Origin: Lasiodiplodia sp. COLG20
Taxonomy: Eukaryota > Ascomycota > Dothideomycetes > Botryosphaeriales > Botryosphaeriaceae
Reading direction: 5' to 3'
Assembly (NCBI GenBank): GCA_009801085.1
Contig: VNWV01000010.1
Coordinates: forward strand, 806,001-870,000
Length of the DNA stretch: 64,000 nucleotides
The notes below the pieces were generated by a model that did not search any database, was not told where the DNA came from, and worked only from the letters and a program-made list of their open reading frames with translations. Shown one piece after another: positions 1 to 12,163 of this stretch (the first letter of the stretch is position 1; each line of letters begins with the position of its first letter). The position numbers were made by a program, and so were the translations under genes.

Positions 1-299
1 TAGCATTGCGGCTCGGGTGACGTTCGAAGAAGGCGCGCCAAGGTCAAGGGCTATTATTGTCCACCGCCCGCTTCCTGGCCATGATTGTGAAGCCTGAGTC
101 TCAACACCAGCCCGGGCCGAGCACGAGCTTCCTCCCGGCAACCTCGCCCTCGCCCACGACGCGCTGCCCGTCGCCAGCTCAACCCCCCCGAACGGCGCCG
201 CGGCCCATGACGTTTTGCTGCTAGCGAACCCGCCCTCTAGCGCCCCCGCCGGGCCAAAGCCATGAATTGAGTCGGCTCTTCCATCGCCACGCGTCGACC
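1..299. other. upstream region of the hybrid histidine kinase
   Basis: GC-rich, non-coding as far as can be seen. It ends in a strong start context (ACCATGG at 298-304) for the kinase gene. No TATA box was recognised. A minimal upstream ORF sits at 262-270 and is listed separately. Confidence 0.5.
262..270 (+). promoter_or_regulatory. two-codon upstream ORF (ATG AAT TGA)
   Basis: An ATG at 262 is followed by one sense codon and TGA, 29 nt before the kinase start at 300. If it lies in the mRNA leader, scanning ribosomes would meet it first. That it is transcribed and acts on translation is inference. Confidence 0.35.
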
Positions 300-3200
300 A
301 TGGACGAGGACGCTCCATCGGAAAACCGCGTCGCCCGCCAGGCCCTGCTGCGCCTGGCCGAGCTGCCGGGCTACACGTGGGACACGGAGACGGAGCCCTT
401 CCACAGCGTGAGTTCTCCTCGCGTGCCCAAGTCGCCACTGACCAAGCCGCAGTCCTACGACAACTGGCACTTTTTCGGCTTCCAGCACCCCGTGAAGCCG
501 CACCAACAGCTGCCCAACCGCGCCCTTACCTCGCACAGCTTTTCCACCGGCTCTGACCCCAAGCCCGCGCTGCGGACCCACCGCTCGTCCAACAGCGAGG
601 CGAACGCCGCCTCTTTGACGCAGCAGGTGGCCGATGGCATCCCCCCGCGCGGCCGGCGCGTCGTCGCCCGCGTCTCCAACCACATCCTGCGCCTGGAGCG
701 CGAGTTTGCCCTCGCCCGGTCCATCGTGACCGAGTGCGACCCGGAATGCAAGCACTTCGTGCGGCCCATCGAGCTGGTGCGCTTGCCAGCACGCCCTGGC
801 AGCGACACGCTGATCGTCTCCGTCTTCGAATCGCCGGGCGACAACTACATCCGCGACATTGTCGATCTGGGCCCGGCCTTCTACAGGATCGCCAAGTGGC
901 AGGCCCCGGCCGGCTCCAAGACGGCCATGCAAATCCCGCTGCAGCTGTTCATGCGCTTCGCCACGGGCGCCTCCAAGTCGCTGGAGATCCTGCACAACAA
1001 CAAGAAGCTGGTGCACGGCGAGATCCGCGGCGACGCCTTCCACTTCAACCAGGAGACGGGCGAGGTGCGCATGCTCAACTTCGGCTCGGGCACGCGGAGC
1101 TTCGAGAATGGCTTGACGTCAGCCGGCTGGAGCACCCTGAGCCGCGAGATTGGCGTCGAGCACAAGCTGCAATTCATCGCCCCCGAGCAGACGGGCCGCC
1201 TGCCCGCCGAGCCCGACACGCGGACTGACATCTACAGCCTGGGCATTCTCTTCTGGACAATGCTGACGGGGGAACCTGCATTCGAGGGAGACAAGCCGCT
1301 GGAGATCATGCAGAGCGTGCTGTCACGCCGCATACCGCCCGTGTCGTCCAAGCGGCTGGACATCCCGGAGGCGCTGTCGCAGGTCGTGGCTAAGATGACG
1401 GCCAAGAACATCGAGGAGCGCTACAACTCGGCGTCCGGGCTCAAGTACGACCTGTTCGAGCTGAACAAGATCCTGTGTGACGGCGACGTTGAGCTGCTGA
1501 AGACGTTCAAAGTAGCGACCAAGGACGTGTCGAGCTTCTTCAGCCTGCCAGCGCGCCTCATCGGGCGTGACAAGGAGCGGCAGACGATCCTGGACGTGGT
1601 GGATCGCGTGTCCAAGAGCCAGCACCCGTCACTCAAGAAAAGCCTGTACAGCTTCGGGTCTACGTCAGGGTCGTCACTGAGCTCGCGGCTAGACAACTTG
1701 GCGCTCGATGACATCGCCGACGTGCGGTCCGAGAGCACCAGTTCCAGAGGCTCGGAGCACCGCAACGAGTCGCGCACCCCGCGCAACAACTCAGAGGCGT
1801 CGGTCTCGCTGCCGGAGCCATCCGATCATCGGCCGTCGACCGAAAGCCGCTCTTCTAATTGGAGCGCCGATCACTCGATGCGCCGCATGTCGTCGGCTCA
1901 GACTGGCGACGACCCCGCGGGCCAGCTCAGGAACCACCACCGCTTCCGCAAGAAGACGCACTGCGAGCTGATTGTCGTGGCCGGCGCCGGCGGCTACGGC
2001 AAGTCTAGCCTGATCCAGTCGGTGCAGCCCGTAGTACGCGGTCGCGGCTTCTACTTTGCAACCACCAAGGTGGGTGTCGGCTCGTGCCGAGCTGCGCGAA
2101 TTAAACCTTGCTGACTACTTGTTGCAGTTTGACCAAGCCAAGCGTGCTCCCTTCGATCCCATCCTGAGGCTCATGTCCTCGCTCTTCCGCCAAATCTTCT
2201 CCGAGTCCAACATCTCGACCGACTTCCACAACAACGTGCGTGCCCACGTCCAGCCCGTGTGGCCCGTCCTGCACTCGTACCTCGACCTGCCCGAGTGGCT
2301 ACTGGGAAACATCACCAAGGCCTCCGCCCCCGACGTCGCCCACCAGCATGCCTTCTCCGCCGCCATCACCGGCCGCAACGCCTCGCGCGTCATGAGCACT
2401 TTTATCGACGTACTGCGTATGCTAGCCCGCCAGCAGTCCATTTGCTTTTGCATCGACGATCTGCAGTTTGCCGACGACGAGAGCCTCGAGCTGATCCAAG
2501 CCATCGTCCACAACAAGCTGCCGCTCGTCATGATCCTCACCTACCGCGAGGAAGAGAGATTGACCCCCGGCATCAAGGCGCTGCTCGACTCGGCCACAAA
2601 GTAAGTTGGCCGCTGGCAACCTGTTTTTGCACCACTGATCCTGAGTAGTATGACCAGGATTACCTTGAACCCATTTACCGAGGTGGACACGGCCCATTTC
2701 GTTGCCGAGACGCTGCACCGCGATCCCGAGTACTGTCTGCCGCTGGTCGCCACCATCCAAGAAAAGACGGGCGGGAGCCCCTTCTTCGTCCGCGAGATGC
2801 TCGACACGTGCTACCGTAAGAAATGCATATATTACTCGTGGCAAGACTCGGCCTGGCACTTTGATCTCGACAAGGTGTTTGCTGAATTCAGGTCGACGGC
2901 CTACGGCTCGCGCATCAACAACGACTTCATCGTGAAGCGCCTGCAGGAGCTACCCAAGGTCACCCGCTACCTCCTCGCCTGGGCCTCTCTGATCGGGAGC
3001 ACCTTCTCGTTCGCCATCGTCAAGCGGCTGATGCAGGGCGAGCATGCCGCCAACGCCACCGGTCTCCCCATCACCGACGTCGACCCCGTCGAAGGCATCG
3101 ATGGCGCCATCGCTTCGTACATTGTCATGTCGGGCGACGACGAGGACCGCTTCCGCTTCGCCCACGACAGGTACATGCAGGCGTCGCAATCGCTCATAGA

Positions 3201-6200
3201 AAGCGAAAACTTCAACCAGAATGAGATGCACTTTGCCATTTCCAAGACGATGATTGAGCACGCCTATCAGGACAACACCATCACGAGTTCCAAGTCCCTG
3301 TTCACCCGAGCCCGCCACGTTGCGTGCGCCTCGGATCTCATCAGGGGCAGGGTGAGGAATCGTGCGCTGTACAGGAACGCTCTGCAACAGGCGGCCGAGA
3401 ATGCCTGCGACGCCGGAGCCCGCTCCACGGGGCTCTTTTACTACACGCGGTGCTTCAATCTCCTCCAGGACAGCCCGTGGGACGAGTCCAACGAGGACGT
3501 CGACTACCGCGAGACGTTGAACGTTTACACTCGCTCGGCCGAATGCTACTGGTACCAGGGCTTCTTCGAACCCGCCCTCGGCCTCTGCCAGACCATCTTC
3601 GCCCATGCCAAGACGGCCGTTGACAAGGCGCCCAGCTGGGTCCTGCAATCGCGCATATTCGCCATGCGAGGGGACTCGTTCGCCGCCTTCGAGGCCCTCA
3701 GGCAGTGCTTGGCGGATCTGGGTCTCCGCGTCGAGGAAAAGTCGTGGGAGGATTGCGACAAGCAGTTTCAGGTCATGTGCGCCGGTCTGCAGCAGTGCGA
3801 CAGGATAGAGCTTCTCTCGAGACCGCTGACGACGGATCCCAAGCTCCTTGCCATGGGCGCCGTCCTCGTGGAAATGGCGAGCGCCGCCTTCTGGAGCGAC
3901 TCCAGACTCTTCTACCAGATGAGCATGATCATGGTGGATCTGCACCAGACACGAGGCAACTTCCCCCAAGCAGCGCTCGGCTACGTGCACCTCGCCAGCA
4001 TAGCGGCCGGTCGGTTTGGCATGACCAAGTTCGGCATCGAGGTCGGTGAGATCGCCAAGAAGCTCTTCGTCATCTTCTCCGACGACATGTACACGATCGG
4101 CCGCGGCGAGACGCTGCACGCCCTATTCATGGGCCACCTCCAGACGCACGTGAGAGACCAGCTTCCCATCCTCGACCGGGCCATGAGCGCGACCATCATC
4201 TCGGCCGATCGCATCCTCTCCCTCCTGAACATGGGCATCAACGCCTGCTTCAAGATTTGGTCCAACTACCCCATCACCGAGGTCGAGGCGTGGATCAACG
4301 AAGCGCCCACCGAGTTTACAAACTGGCAGGAGGACCTTCGCGGGGGCGTCTTCCTCATCTCGGCGCGCCAGTACCTCCGGGCTCTCCAGGGTAAGACTCT
4401 GATCAGGGACCCCGAACAGGTGCACTGCTGCGACGAGCACAAGACGTCCGACTACATCGCGTTCGTGGAGAAGCGGGCGTCGAATCCCAAGCGGCCCAAG
4501 ACCATCTACTACAGCTACATGCTCAACAGCTTGTACCGGTTCGGCCACATCAAGGAGGCCATGGCGCTGGGCGAGACGCTGCTGCCCATGATGGAGGGCT
4601 GCTGGTGCATGCGCATCTACTACTCGAATCTCTTTCATCTCTCACTTTCCTACATTGCCGCATGTCGGGAAGATTCGGAACGGGAAGACAGAGAGTCACT
4701 TTTGCAGCGAATCGTATCCTTCACCGAAAAGATCCGCATCGCAGCCAATTACAATGACGTCAATTTCCGCCTATACATTTCCATTCTCGACGCCGAGTAT
4801 CACGACCTCGTGTGTGATTACGAACAGGCGTCCAAATACTACGAGAATTCACTAGACTTTGCTGATCTAGACGGGTACATGCTCGACCAGGGCCTCGCGT
4901 ACGAGCTCTATGCAGCTTTTTTGTTAAGGCGCGGGGCTCGCAGGCCGGCGAGACGCCTTCTGATCGACAGCCTCCGCTGCTACTCCAACATCGGAGCTGC
5001 CGGAGTGCTCGACCACGTGCACCAGAAGTTCGAATGGCTGCTGAACAGCGAAATGGGCATCGAGACGGTCGACGCCGCCTGCCAGACGGACATTGTGGAC
5101 ACGGGCAACACGGCGTACAAGCTGGAGAAGCACGCCGACCAGATCGCAGCCGAGACGCCGGCCGACAGGACCGAGGCGTGGCTCGCCCCGACGCCCAATC
5201 CGGCGGCCATCAAGAGGGCAGACACGCACGGCGACCTGCCCGGCGGCTTCTCGGCCGTCGGTCTGGACGTCATCGACCTGACGGGCATCCTCGAGTCCAG
5301 CCAGGTGCTCGCGTCCGAGTTGCAGGTCGACAACCTCTTGGCCAAGATGACCGAGATCATCCTGGAGTCGACGGGTGCCGAGCTCGCTGCCATCGTCACC
5401 GAAGACGACAAGCTCGGCTGGAGCATCGCGGCCACGGGCGGGCCCGACGGCGTGACCAAGTACCCGGGCGGCCAGACGCTCGAGTCGGTCGAGGACCAGG
5501 TGGCGAGGCAGGTGACACTGTACGTGCTCCGCTTCAGGGAGACCGTCTTCGTGCAGAATCTGCTCGAGGACGAGCGCTTCTCGAACGTCACGGACGCCTA
5601 CCGACGGCGCAATCCCGACGGGCGGGCCGTCATTGCGATTCCCATCCTGCACGGAGACAACCATCTGCTCGGGTCCATCTACTGCGAAGGCGCCCCCAAC
5701 CAGTTCTCGGAACGCAACCTGACGGTGCTGCGGCTGCTGGTCAACTCGGTCTCGGTGTCGCTCGCCAACGCGCTGCTGTTCAAAAAGGTGCGCGAAGTCA
5801 GCGCCAGCAACGTGGCCATGCTCGAGATGCAGAAGCAATCGCTCGCTCAAGCACGGGCGGCCGAACTCAAAGCCAAAGAAGCCGAGGCCGTGGCCATCCA
5901 GAACATGAAGATGAAGGAAGAAGCCGCCAAGGCCAAGTCCCTCTTCCTCGCCAACGTCTCCCACGAGCTGCGCACGCCGCTCAACGGCGTCATCGGCATG
6001 AGCGAGCTGCTCAAGGGCAGCAAGCTGAACCCGGAGCAGGAAGGCTACGCCAACAGCATCCGCGTCTGCGCCGACACGCTGCTCTCCGTCATCAACGACC
6101 TGCTCGACTTCAGCAAGCTCGACGCCGGCAAGATGAAGCTCATCACGGTGCCCGTGTCCCTCACCGAGACCATCAGCGAGGTGGTGCGCGCCCTGTCCTT

Positions 6201-7593
6201 CACCAACCTGGAGCGCGGTCTGGAGACGGTCGTCCGCCTCGACATCAACCCCGAACTGTTTGTGCTGGGAGACCCGGTCAGGCTCCACCAGATCTTCATG
6301 AACCTGCTCTCCAACAGCTACAAGTTCACCTCCAAGGGCACCGTCACGGTCGAAGCCAGGACCATCGCCGAGGACGAGCAGTCCCTCGACGTCACCTTCA
6401 GCGTTTCGGACACGGGCATCGGCATATCCGAGGAGCAGCAGAAGAAGCTCTTCCTGCCCTTCTCGCAGGTCGAGGATGCGAGCAACAGGAGCTACCAGGG
6501 CACCGGCCTCGGCCTCAGCATCGTCAAGGCCATCATCGAGACGACCATGGGCGGCAAGATCTGGCTCAACAGCACTCCCGGCAACGGCACCACCGTCTCC
6601 TTCTCGCTCAAGTTCGATAAAGTGTCCAAGAAGAAAGCAATCGACTCGGCGTCACCGCCTCCGCAGGCGAACGACGAGAACAAGCCGGTCGAGGAGGACA
6701 AGTCGCCGGGGCAGGTAAATGTGGCTCCATTGCACAAGGGCCTGCCCAAGCTTCCCCGAGAACAGATCAGGGTGGCCATCGCCGAAGACAACGCCATCAA
6801 CCAGCGCATCGCCATCTCGTTCGTCAAGAAGCTCGGCTTCCGGTGCGAGGCGTTTGGCGATGGCAAGAAGACGATCGAGGCGCTCGAAAAAGCCATGGCC
6901 GAGGACGATCCGTACCATCTCGTGCTCATGGACGTGCAGATGCCCGTGCTGGACGGCTACGACGCGACCAAGGAAATCCGGCGGCATCCCAATCCGACGG
7001 TGCGCGACGTCCTCATCATCGCCATGACGGCCAGCGCCATCAGCGGAGACAAGGAAAAGTGCCTCGAGGTGGGCATGAACAACTACCTCGCCAAGCCGGT
7101 GCGGGCGGCGACGCTCAAGTCCCTCCTCGAGTCGTACCTCTCGCAGTCGCCCAAGCAGATGCCCAACCTCCAGCAAGAGGCCACGGAACTCGCTCAGAGC
7201 GTGCTCCAGGAAGCCTCGGCCCAATCGAACAGCAATAGCTCAGACGATCGCGACGAGATGCCGACGGCCACCAGCCCTGCCCTCACCGGCGACTGCACCC
7301 GCCAACCCGCGGTGCAGAACAACTCGGAGGAGCTCCAGTCGGCAGAGAACATCGCACATGCGCAGCAACAGCAGAACAACAACTCTTCGTCGGGCAAGTC
7401 GTCGCCGTCGCCGTCGCCGTCCATCGCCTCGTCGGCTTCCACGGCCATCAGGCAGGGTGGTGGTGGTGCTGCCAGCGGCCAGTCTTCGGCCAGGCCTGGC
7501 GTGTCTCGCGACGCGTCGACCGAGACGCGCTTCTCGTCGTCGTCGTCGTTGGAAGCCAACAAGCAGAACAATGAAGCGGCGGACGGGAAGTAA
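300..7593 (+). CDS. group X hybrid histidine kinase (pseudokinase-ATPase-GAF-HK-REC)
   Basis: Three exons (300-2069, 2128-2600, 2649-7593) give 2395 residues. The start is ATG 300 in an ACCATGG context; the open frame runs slightly further upstream without another ATG. Order of domains: a Ser/Thr-kinase-like domain (about 120-400) in which the HRD Asp is lost (HGEIRGD, 239-245) and DFG reads NFG (260-262); a STAND/AAA-type ATPase with Walker A GAGGYGKSS (Lys568) and Walker B CIDDLQ (Asp700); a long helical middle; GAF (about 1625-1800); HisKA with phospho-acceptor His1853 in SHELRTPLNG; HATPase with N, G1 (DTGIGIS) and G2 (GTGLGLS) boxes; receiver domain with LMDVQMP, phospho-acceptor Asp2176, and a conserved Lys in AKPVR. 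A Q/N/S-rich tail follows. The family includes S. pombe Phk1/Phk2 and C. albicans Chk1, which feed the HPt-response regulator-MAPK stress relay. The kinase-like module probably lacks catalysis; the His-Asp relay looks intact. Confidence 0.95.
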
Positions 7594-8871
7594 AACAAAC
7601 CGGAAGCGGAGTGGAGGCGAGGGACGAGGCGAGGTCAGCAGCAAGCTTGTACAGTGTTCGACTTTTTTCTTTTTCTAACGCCTTTTTCTTTGCTCACGTT
7701 GCATGTGTAATCATCATGACTGAAACGGCCCCGTCTCATCAAATGGTGGGATAGTTTACCGCATTATTGGACGACCGGGGGCGGCGGCTCTTTTTTTTTT
7801 TTTTTCTCCTTCTTCTCCCACTTTCAGAGCTGCTTCTTTCGATGGTCATCGGTTGTGGAGTCTAGTGGATGGTACAAAGGGACAAACAAAAAAGAGATAC
7901 CCCCCAGGAAAGAAGCAACGATCGACACCACAGACACAAAAAGTAAAACCTACTACGGAAGGAAATTATAAAACCTTGTAACCTTATGTTTTTCTCTTTT
8001 TTCTCCTACTTCTACTTTTTCTTCTCTCTCTACACCGGAGGTCTCCCTTTTCTTCTTCTTCTTCTTCTTCTTCTTCTTCTTCTTCTTTACACAAACACAC
8101 ACTGAAGGGGGATAATGACCACCACAGTCGAGGAGAGAGAGACACTTTTTGTTGTTTAACGCTTTGCACGTCCGTCTGCATTAGAAGAGTTTTTTGAAAT
8201 GATCTTAGCATATGATGCATATTCTGGGGAATGAGGGAAAAGAAAGGATATATCATTCTTCTTCCACGGTCCACGGCACAACAGGATTATTACGAAAGGG
8301 GTTGCGAGTCACTTTTGGTTTTTTGTTTTATACAGCGTGCCGGCGGGGTGGTGGTGTGGTTGGTGGCCATGATGTTGTTGCATTTCGGGAACCGGGATGG
8401 GCGATATGGGCGATGGGGCGCGATTGGGATGATGATTATAATTCGCACGATGGATGATTGAAAGCAAACTTGTGTGTTCAAGAGAGCCGGGTTCGGGGGC
8501 GGGAAACGCGTGTTAGATGCCGGGGTATGTGTGTGTGTTTGGAAACTTTTTTTTTCATGTAGTAGACGTGCCAGGCGTAAGAAGGCGTGCCTTTTATTTA
8601 ATAATCCTCCATCCTCCCACCCTTTTCCACAAAAAGTTATCCGCGCGCGTGTTCATCATTCTTGAAATCTTTGTTTTTTCCTATTTTTCTTTTTGACTCT
8701 ATTCACTATGTCCCCTTTCCTTCCTAATCTCGCCCTTTGGCTACTTTTTACTTTGTCCTTTTTGCCCTTATGCATAGCGAAAAGGTAGTTAGCCCTCAGC
8801 ATACAGGCTAGAATAGCCCCCGAGTAGCAAAAAGGTATACAGCGAGTCCTCCTCCTCCTTCAACTTCATCA
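7594..8871. other. intergenic region between convergent genes
   Basis: It holds the 3' flanks of the histidine kinase and of the hydrolase on the other strand. Several T-rich tracts and a TTC microsatellite are visible. No coding sequence is supported. Confidence 0.6.
8050..8087. repeat. (TTC)n microsatellite
   Basis: About 12 uninterrupted TTC units lie in a pyrimidine-rich stretch downstream of the histidine kinase gene. It is probably polymorphic between strains. Confidence 0.9.
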
Positions 8872-9675
8872 TCATTGGATCTGGTGATAAAAGTCAATGA
8901 TCTTGGCGCTCACGGCGTCGGGCGCCTCGAGGCAATGCCAATGGCCGACGCCGGGCAGGATCTCGAGCGCCTTCTCCTCGGTGCCGAGCTCCTCGAACTG
9001 CTTCTTGCACATGTCGAGCGGGGCCGACTTGTCCTCGGCGCCGGCCAGCAACAAAACGGGCACGCGGACGTCCTCGTATGCAGGTCTCTGAGCGTTGGCG
9101 ATGACCCGACAATTCGAGATGTACCCCCACTTGTCCTGGGCCAGCAGCAGCTCGCGGATGAAGGCGCGGGCGAGGGGCGAGGCGTCCGCGGCCGTGGCGG
9201 CGGCGGGGATGGTGTTGGCCATGGCTTCCATGCCGTCGCGCTCGACCGTCTCGATGCGCTTGGCGAAGACGGCCGAGACGCCGTCGGTCGGGTAGACGGG
9301 CCCGATCAGCACGGCGGCGACGACGCGGTCCGAGGCGGTTGCGGCCAGGTGCGCGGCTATCATGCCGCCCATGGAGTGCCCGCCCACGACGGCTTTGCGG
9401 ATGGATAAAGCGTCGAGTACGCTTAGTACGTCGCCGGCGAGCGTGGCGACGGATTGCTCGATCTGCGTGTACGGCGAGCGCCCCGCGCCCGTGGCGTCGA
9501 AGGTCACGACGCGGAAGCCGGCGGCCGTCAGGGCGGGGACGATGGGCGCGTAGAAGTTTTGCGAGGAGCCGAGGCCGTGGTGCAGGATGATGGTCTCGCG
9601 CGGCGAGCTGCTGCCGTCGGTGGCAGGGTAGTCGGTGTAGTGCAGGCGCTTGTAGCCGATGTTGAGGAAGGGCAT
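8872..9675 (-). CDS. alpha/beta-hydrolase, 3-oxoadipate enol-lactonase-like
   Basis: Single exon, 267 residues, from ATG at 9675 to TGA. The alpha/beta-hydrolase fold is clear. An oxyanion HGLG motif (33-36) is followed by a nucleophile elbow GGHSMGG with Ser101. The acid Asp215 lies in LAGAEDKSA and the catalytic His245 in PGVGHWHCLE, completing Ser-Asp-His. Length and spacing match small esterases and lactonases of the 3-oxoadipate enol-lactonase/epoxide-hydrolase-like group. No signal peptide, membrane segment or peroxisomal C-terminal tripeptide is visible (it ends HQIQ), so the enzyme is probably cytosolic. The substrate cannot be told from sequence. It converges on the histidine kinase gene, and nothing beside it suggests a catabolic cluster. 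Confidence 0.9.
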   Translation of the reverse strand: MPFLNIGYKRLHYTDYPATDGSSSPRETIILHHGLGSSQNFYAPIVPALTAAGFRVVTFDATGAGRSPYTQIEQSVATLAGDVLSVLDALSIRKAVVGGHSMGGMIAAHLAATASDRVVAAVLIGPVYPTDGVSAVFAKRIETVERDGMEAMANTIPAAATAADASPLARAFIRELLLAQDKWGYISNCRVIANAQRPAYEDVRVPVLLLAGAEDKSAPLDMCKKQFEELGTEEKALEILPGVGHWHCLEAPDAVSAKIIDFYHQIQ

Positions 9676-11178
9676 GGTTGCTGCGGCTGCGGGGGTGGGG
9701 TGATCCGGTGTGGTGGTTGCTCTGGTGCAGTTGATCCTTCTCTTTCAGGTGCTTTCTGTTCCCGTGGACGGCGTTCTGGGGCTGGATGCTGCAAGGAGGG
9801 GTCCCAGGAGAATTGGTGTGGTGGGAGGGGTGAGAAGAAGTGCGAGAGAGCCGGAGGACGTCATGGTGTTGTCGGACCCTGGTCGTTTGGGCGGGAGCGG
9901 ATGCGGGCGTGCCTGCCTGTCGGATACGGTACCTGCTCAGAGGCAGCTGTCGGATACTGCATTCGTCGCCTTTTTCAACGTCTCCGTTTCAGTCCCCTGG
10001 TTCTCCTGGTGTCTCTGGCGTGTCAGCTCGTCGGTGGTGGCAGAAACATGAACCGCGGCTGTTGGCTGCACCAGTGACTGGCCATCAGTCAGCAGTCTCG
10101 TGGCCATGATCTCGATGGCGGCCGGGATGGCGCAGGTACATGTATTATCGCGGGCGCGTGAGTGGACGCGGGGAAGAGCTTGCATGTGAGGGCTGCTCCA
10201 GACTCCGGACCCCGTCGCGTGGGATAGGCAGAGGACCAGCGCCGCAGCCGTCAGCCGGGCGGGTGCTTTGCTGGGCCAGGAACAGCGCCGGCATCGCAGC
10301 ACGGACCTGTGTCACCCACGAGGCGAGCCGTGGTCACGCACCCTTCACCTCCCGCCACGTTCGCTGAGCTCGCCGCCCATTTGACGGCCTTCGCGGCGAT
10401 CCAAAAGTGTCCGCGTGAAGCATCCCACCCGCCCAATCCCCGTCGCGCCTGCGAAAGGCTCCTTGACCGGCCGTCGCAAGCGTCGAGCGCATCCACGGAA
10501 GACTTGCGACTTCGGGCGCGCGTTCTCGTCGACGGCGCCCAATGGCGGTGTGCTCAACGGGCCCCCAGAGTTGCGGTTGCGCTGCCTGCATCGCTCAGCT
10601 GTCGTGTCTCAGGCGCGCATTCCTGCGCCATCTGGTACAACTGTCGCGAAAATTTCATGTGAAAGTGGCAGACACCCTGCCAGCTGCTATCCCGAGCACA
10701 TGGCCCTCTGCCAACGCTCATAAGGACGCCGCCTCCCAGTTGAGTCATGGCGACCATCACTCTCGCATATCCCGCATTTCGCCGCCCGTCCCCACATTAG
10801 ATGGCGGTGAAGTGCACGAACGGTAGTGCGGTTCGCAAAGTCCACCCGGCCTGTTCCCCTTTCCGCTCTTCCTTGTTCAGATCATTTGATTCCTTTTTGA
10901 TTTTCCCTGCAGCCCGCTCGTGCCCCAGCCGCCTGCACCACCCTTGCTAAAAACGCCTTCGAGCTTATATCCAGCACTGCCCCCTGCCCGTATAAAAGAG
11001 CCTCCCCACCTACTCTCTTCGTCACTTTGCTTTGCTTGATCCCTTCTCCGGCTATAGTGCGCCGGCTCGCACTGTGCTGGTTGTCGCTTCTTGTAAGCTC
11101 GTAACCCGCCCAAGCCACCAACAACAGCCTTCTAACGTGACCAGATAATGCTGCGTTATTGACAAGCTCCGACCCCCA
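9676..11178. other. intergenic region between divergent genes
   Basis: It contains the promoters of the hydrolase (-) and of the gene at 11179 (+). Many short ORFs are present but none resembles a known protein or shows a convincing exon pattern. A good TATA box lies near the right end (10991). Confidence 0.5.
10991..10998 (+). promoter_or_regulatory. TATA box (TATAAAAG)
   Basis: TATAAAAG lies 188 bp upstream of the ATG at 11179, followed by a pyrimidine-rich stretch suitable for a transcription start. It is assigned to the 318-residue gene by position and strand. Confidence 0.65.
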
Positions 11179-12135
11179 ATGAACCGCCTCAGCCATGATT
11201 CAACCTCCATCCAACTTACCGCGGCGCCCATGAGTCGAACCGACAGCGGCTTCGAGGACTACCAGAAGCCAGACCAGGTCAAGCCTTCGGGTTCTGAAAC
11301 CGCTGAGGAAGATGCCTTCTCAACCACGGCCGAAGCGAGCAGTGGCGCGCCTAACCACCGGCCCAGCCCGCTAAGCCATCACGAGTCCCGCTCCACACTC
11401 ACAGCCGCAATCTCCGCTCCCACGACGCCTGAGCGCCCGGCGCTGAGAAAACGGCGATCCAGGCCGAGCTCCAAACATTCGCTCAGGTCCAACAGCCGCG
11501 CCTCGGCCGCCTACTCGAGGCCTTCTCTCTCCGGCAGAGTGCGCAGCTTCCCCGTCGAATTCTCAATGCACCGCAACGACCTCGACTCGGTGCTGGCCCT
11601 GCACTCGCGCAGCTGCAGCCTCTTCAGTTCCTCCTTTGCTCCCACCAGCGCGCCTCAGTCACCAGGTCTCTCCTCCGTCGGCCGCGCCAGCACCGACATC
11701 CCCCGCCACTCTCTCCAGGTCGACACCAACAGCCTCAGATCCGCCCACTTCTACCCCATGCCCTCTCCGTCTCTGTCCGCCTTTTCTTCGCCCGCCCAGG
11801 AGGAGCCCGTCGAGGAGGAGGAAGAAGTCTCGACGCCGCCGCCCACCGTCATCCACTGGAACTCGCCCAGCACGCGGCGCCGCGAGTACGCCGAGATCGA
11901 CCGCTCGACCAGAGGTTTCCGCGGCTTCATGCGCCGCGTCACGCCGCGCTGGCTGTCGCGCCGTCCGCCGAGGCAGGCTTTCTACGACGGCGAGAACGAC
12001 GACGACGACGCGTGCAGCGTGAGGCGCTACCGCATCGAGGTGCCCGAAGAGGACGACCATGATGCGTGCGAGGAGAAGCGGAGACCCAAGTCCGCGCCGA
12101 CGACCAGGATTGGGAGATTCTGGAAGTGCCAGTGA
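11179..12135 (+). CDS. fungal protein of unknown function, Ser-rich with basic C-terminal motif
   Basis: Single exon, 318 residues, beginning at ATG 11179; a second in-frame ATG lies at codon 18. I do not recognise a named family. The first 200 residues are Ser/Pro/Arg-rich and look disordered, with many SP and SxR sites suited to kinases. A Glu-rich run (about 211-220) precedes the best-ordered stretch, about residues 225-265: VIHWNSPSTRRREYAEIDR, then a basic segment TRGFRGFMRRVTPRW. The end is charged and closes with GRFWKCQ. No signal peptide or membrane segment is seen. The compact ordered block in a disordered protein, with a clear TATA box upstream, supports a real gene, perhaps a regulatory or adaptor protein. 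That role is inference. Confidence 0.75.
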   Translation: MNRLSHDSTSIQLTAAPMSRTDSGFEDYQKPDQVKPSGSETAEEDAFSTTAEASSGAPNHRPSPLSHHESRSTLTAAISAPTTPERPALRKRRSRPSSKHSLRSNSRASAAYSRPSLSGRVRSFPVEFSMHRNDLDSVLALHSRSCSLFSSSFAPTSAPQSPGLSSVGRASTDIPRHSLQVDTNSLRSAHFYPMPSPSLSAFSSPAQEEPVEEEEEVSTPPPTVIHWNSPSTRRREYAEIDRSTRGFRGFMRRVTPRWLSRRPPRQAFYDGENDDDDACSVRRYRIEVPEEDDHDACEEKRRPKSAPTTRIGRFWKCQ

Positions 12136-12140
12136 TCTAT

Positions 12141-12163
12141 ACAACAACAACAACAACAACAAC
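12141..12163. repeat. (ACA)n microsatellite
   Basis: About 7-8 ACA units start six bases after the stop codon of the 318-residue gene, so they probably lie in its 3' UTR. Confidence 0.85.

Noticed and set aside
2950..6288. Long minus-strand ORFs (2950-4119, 4924-6288) inside the histidine kinase gene
   Set aside because: Antisense shadows of GC-rich codons. The plus strand carries clear catalytic motifs over the same bases.
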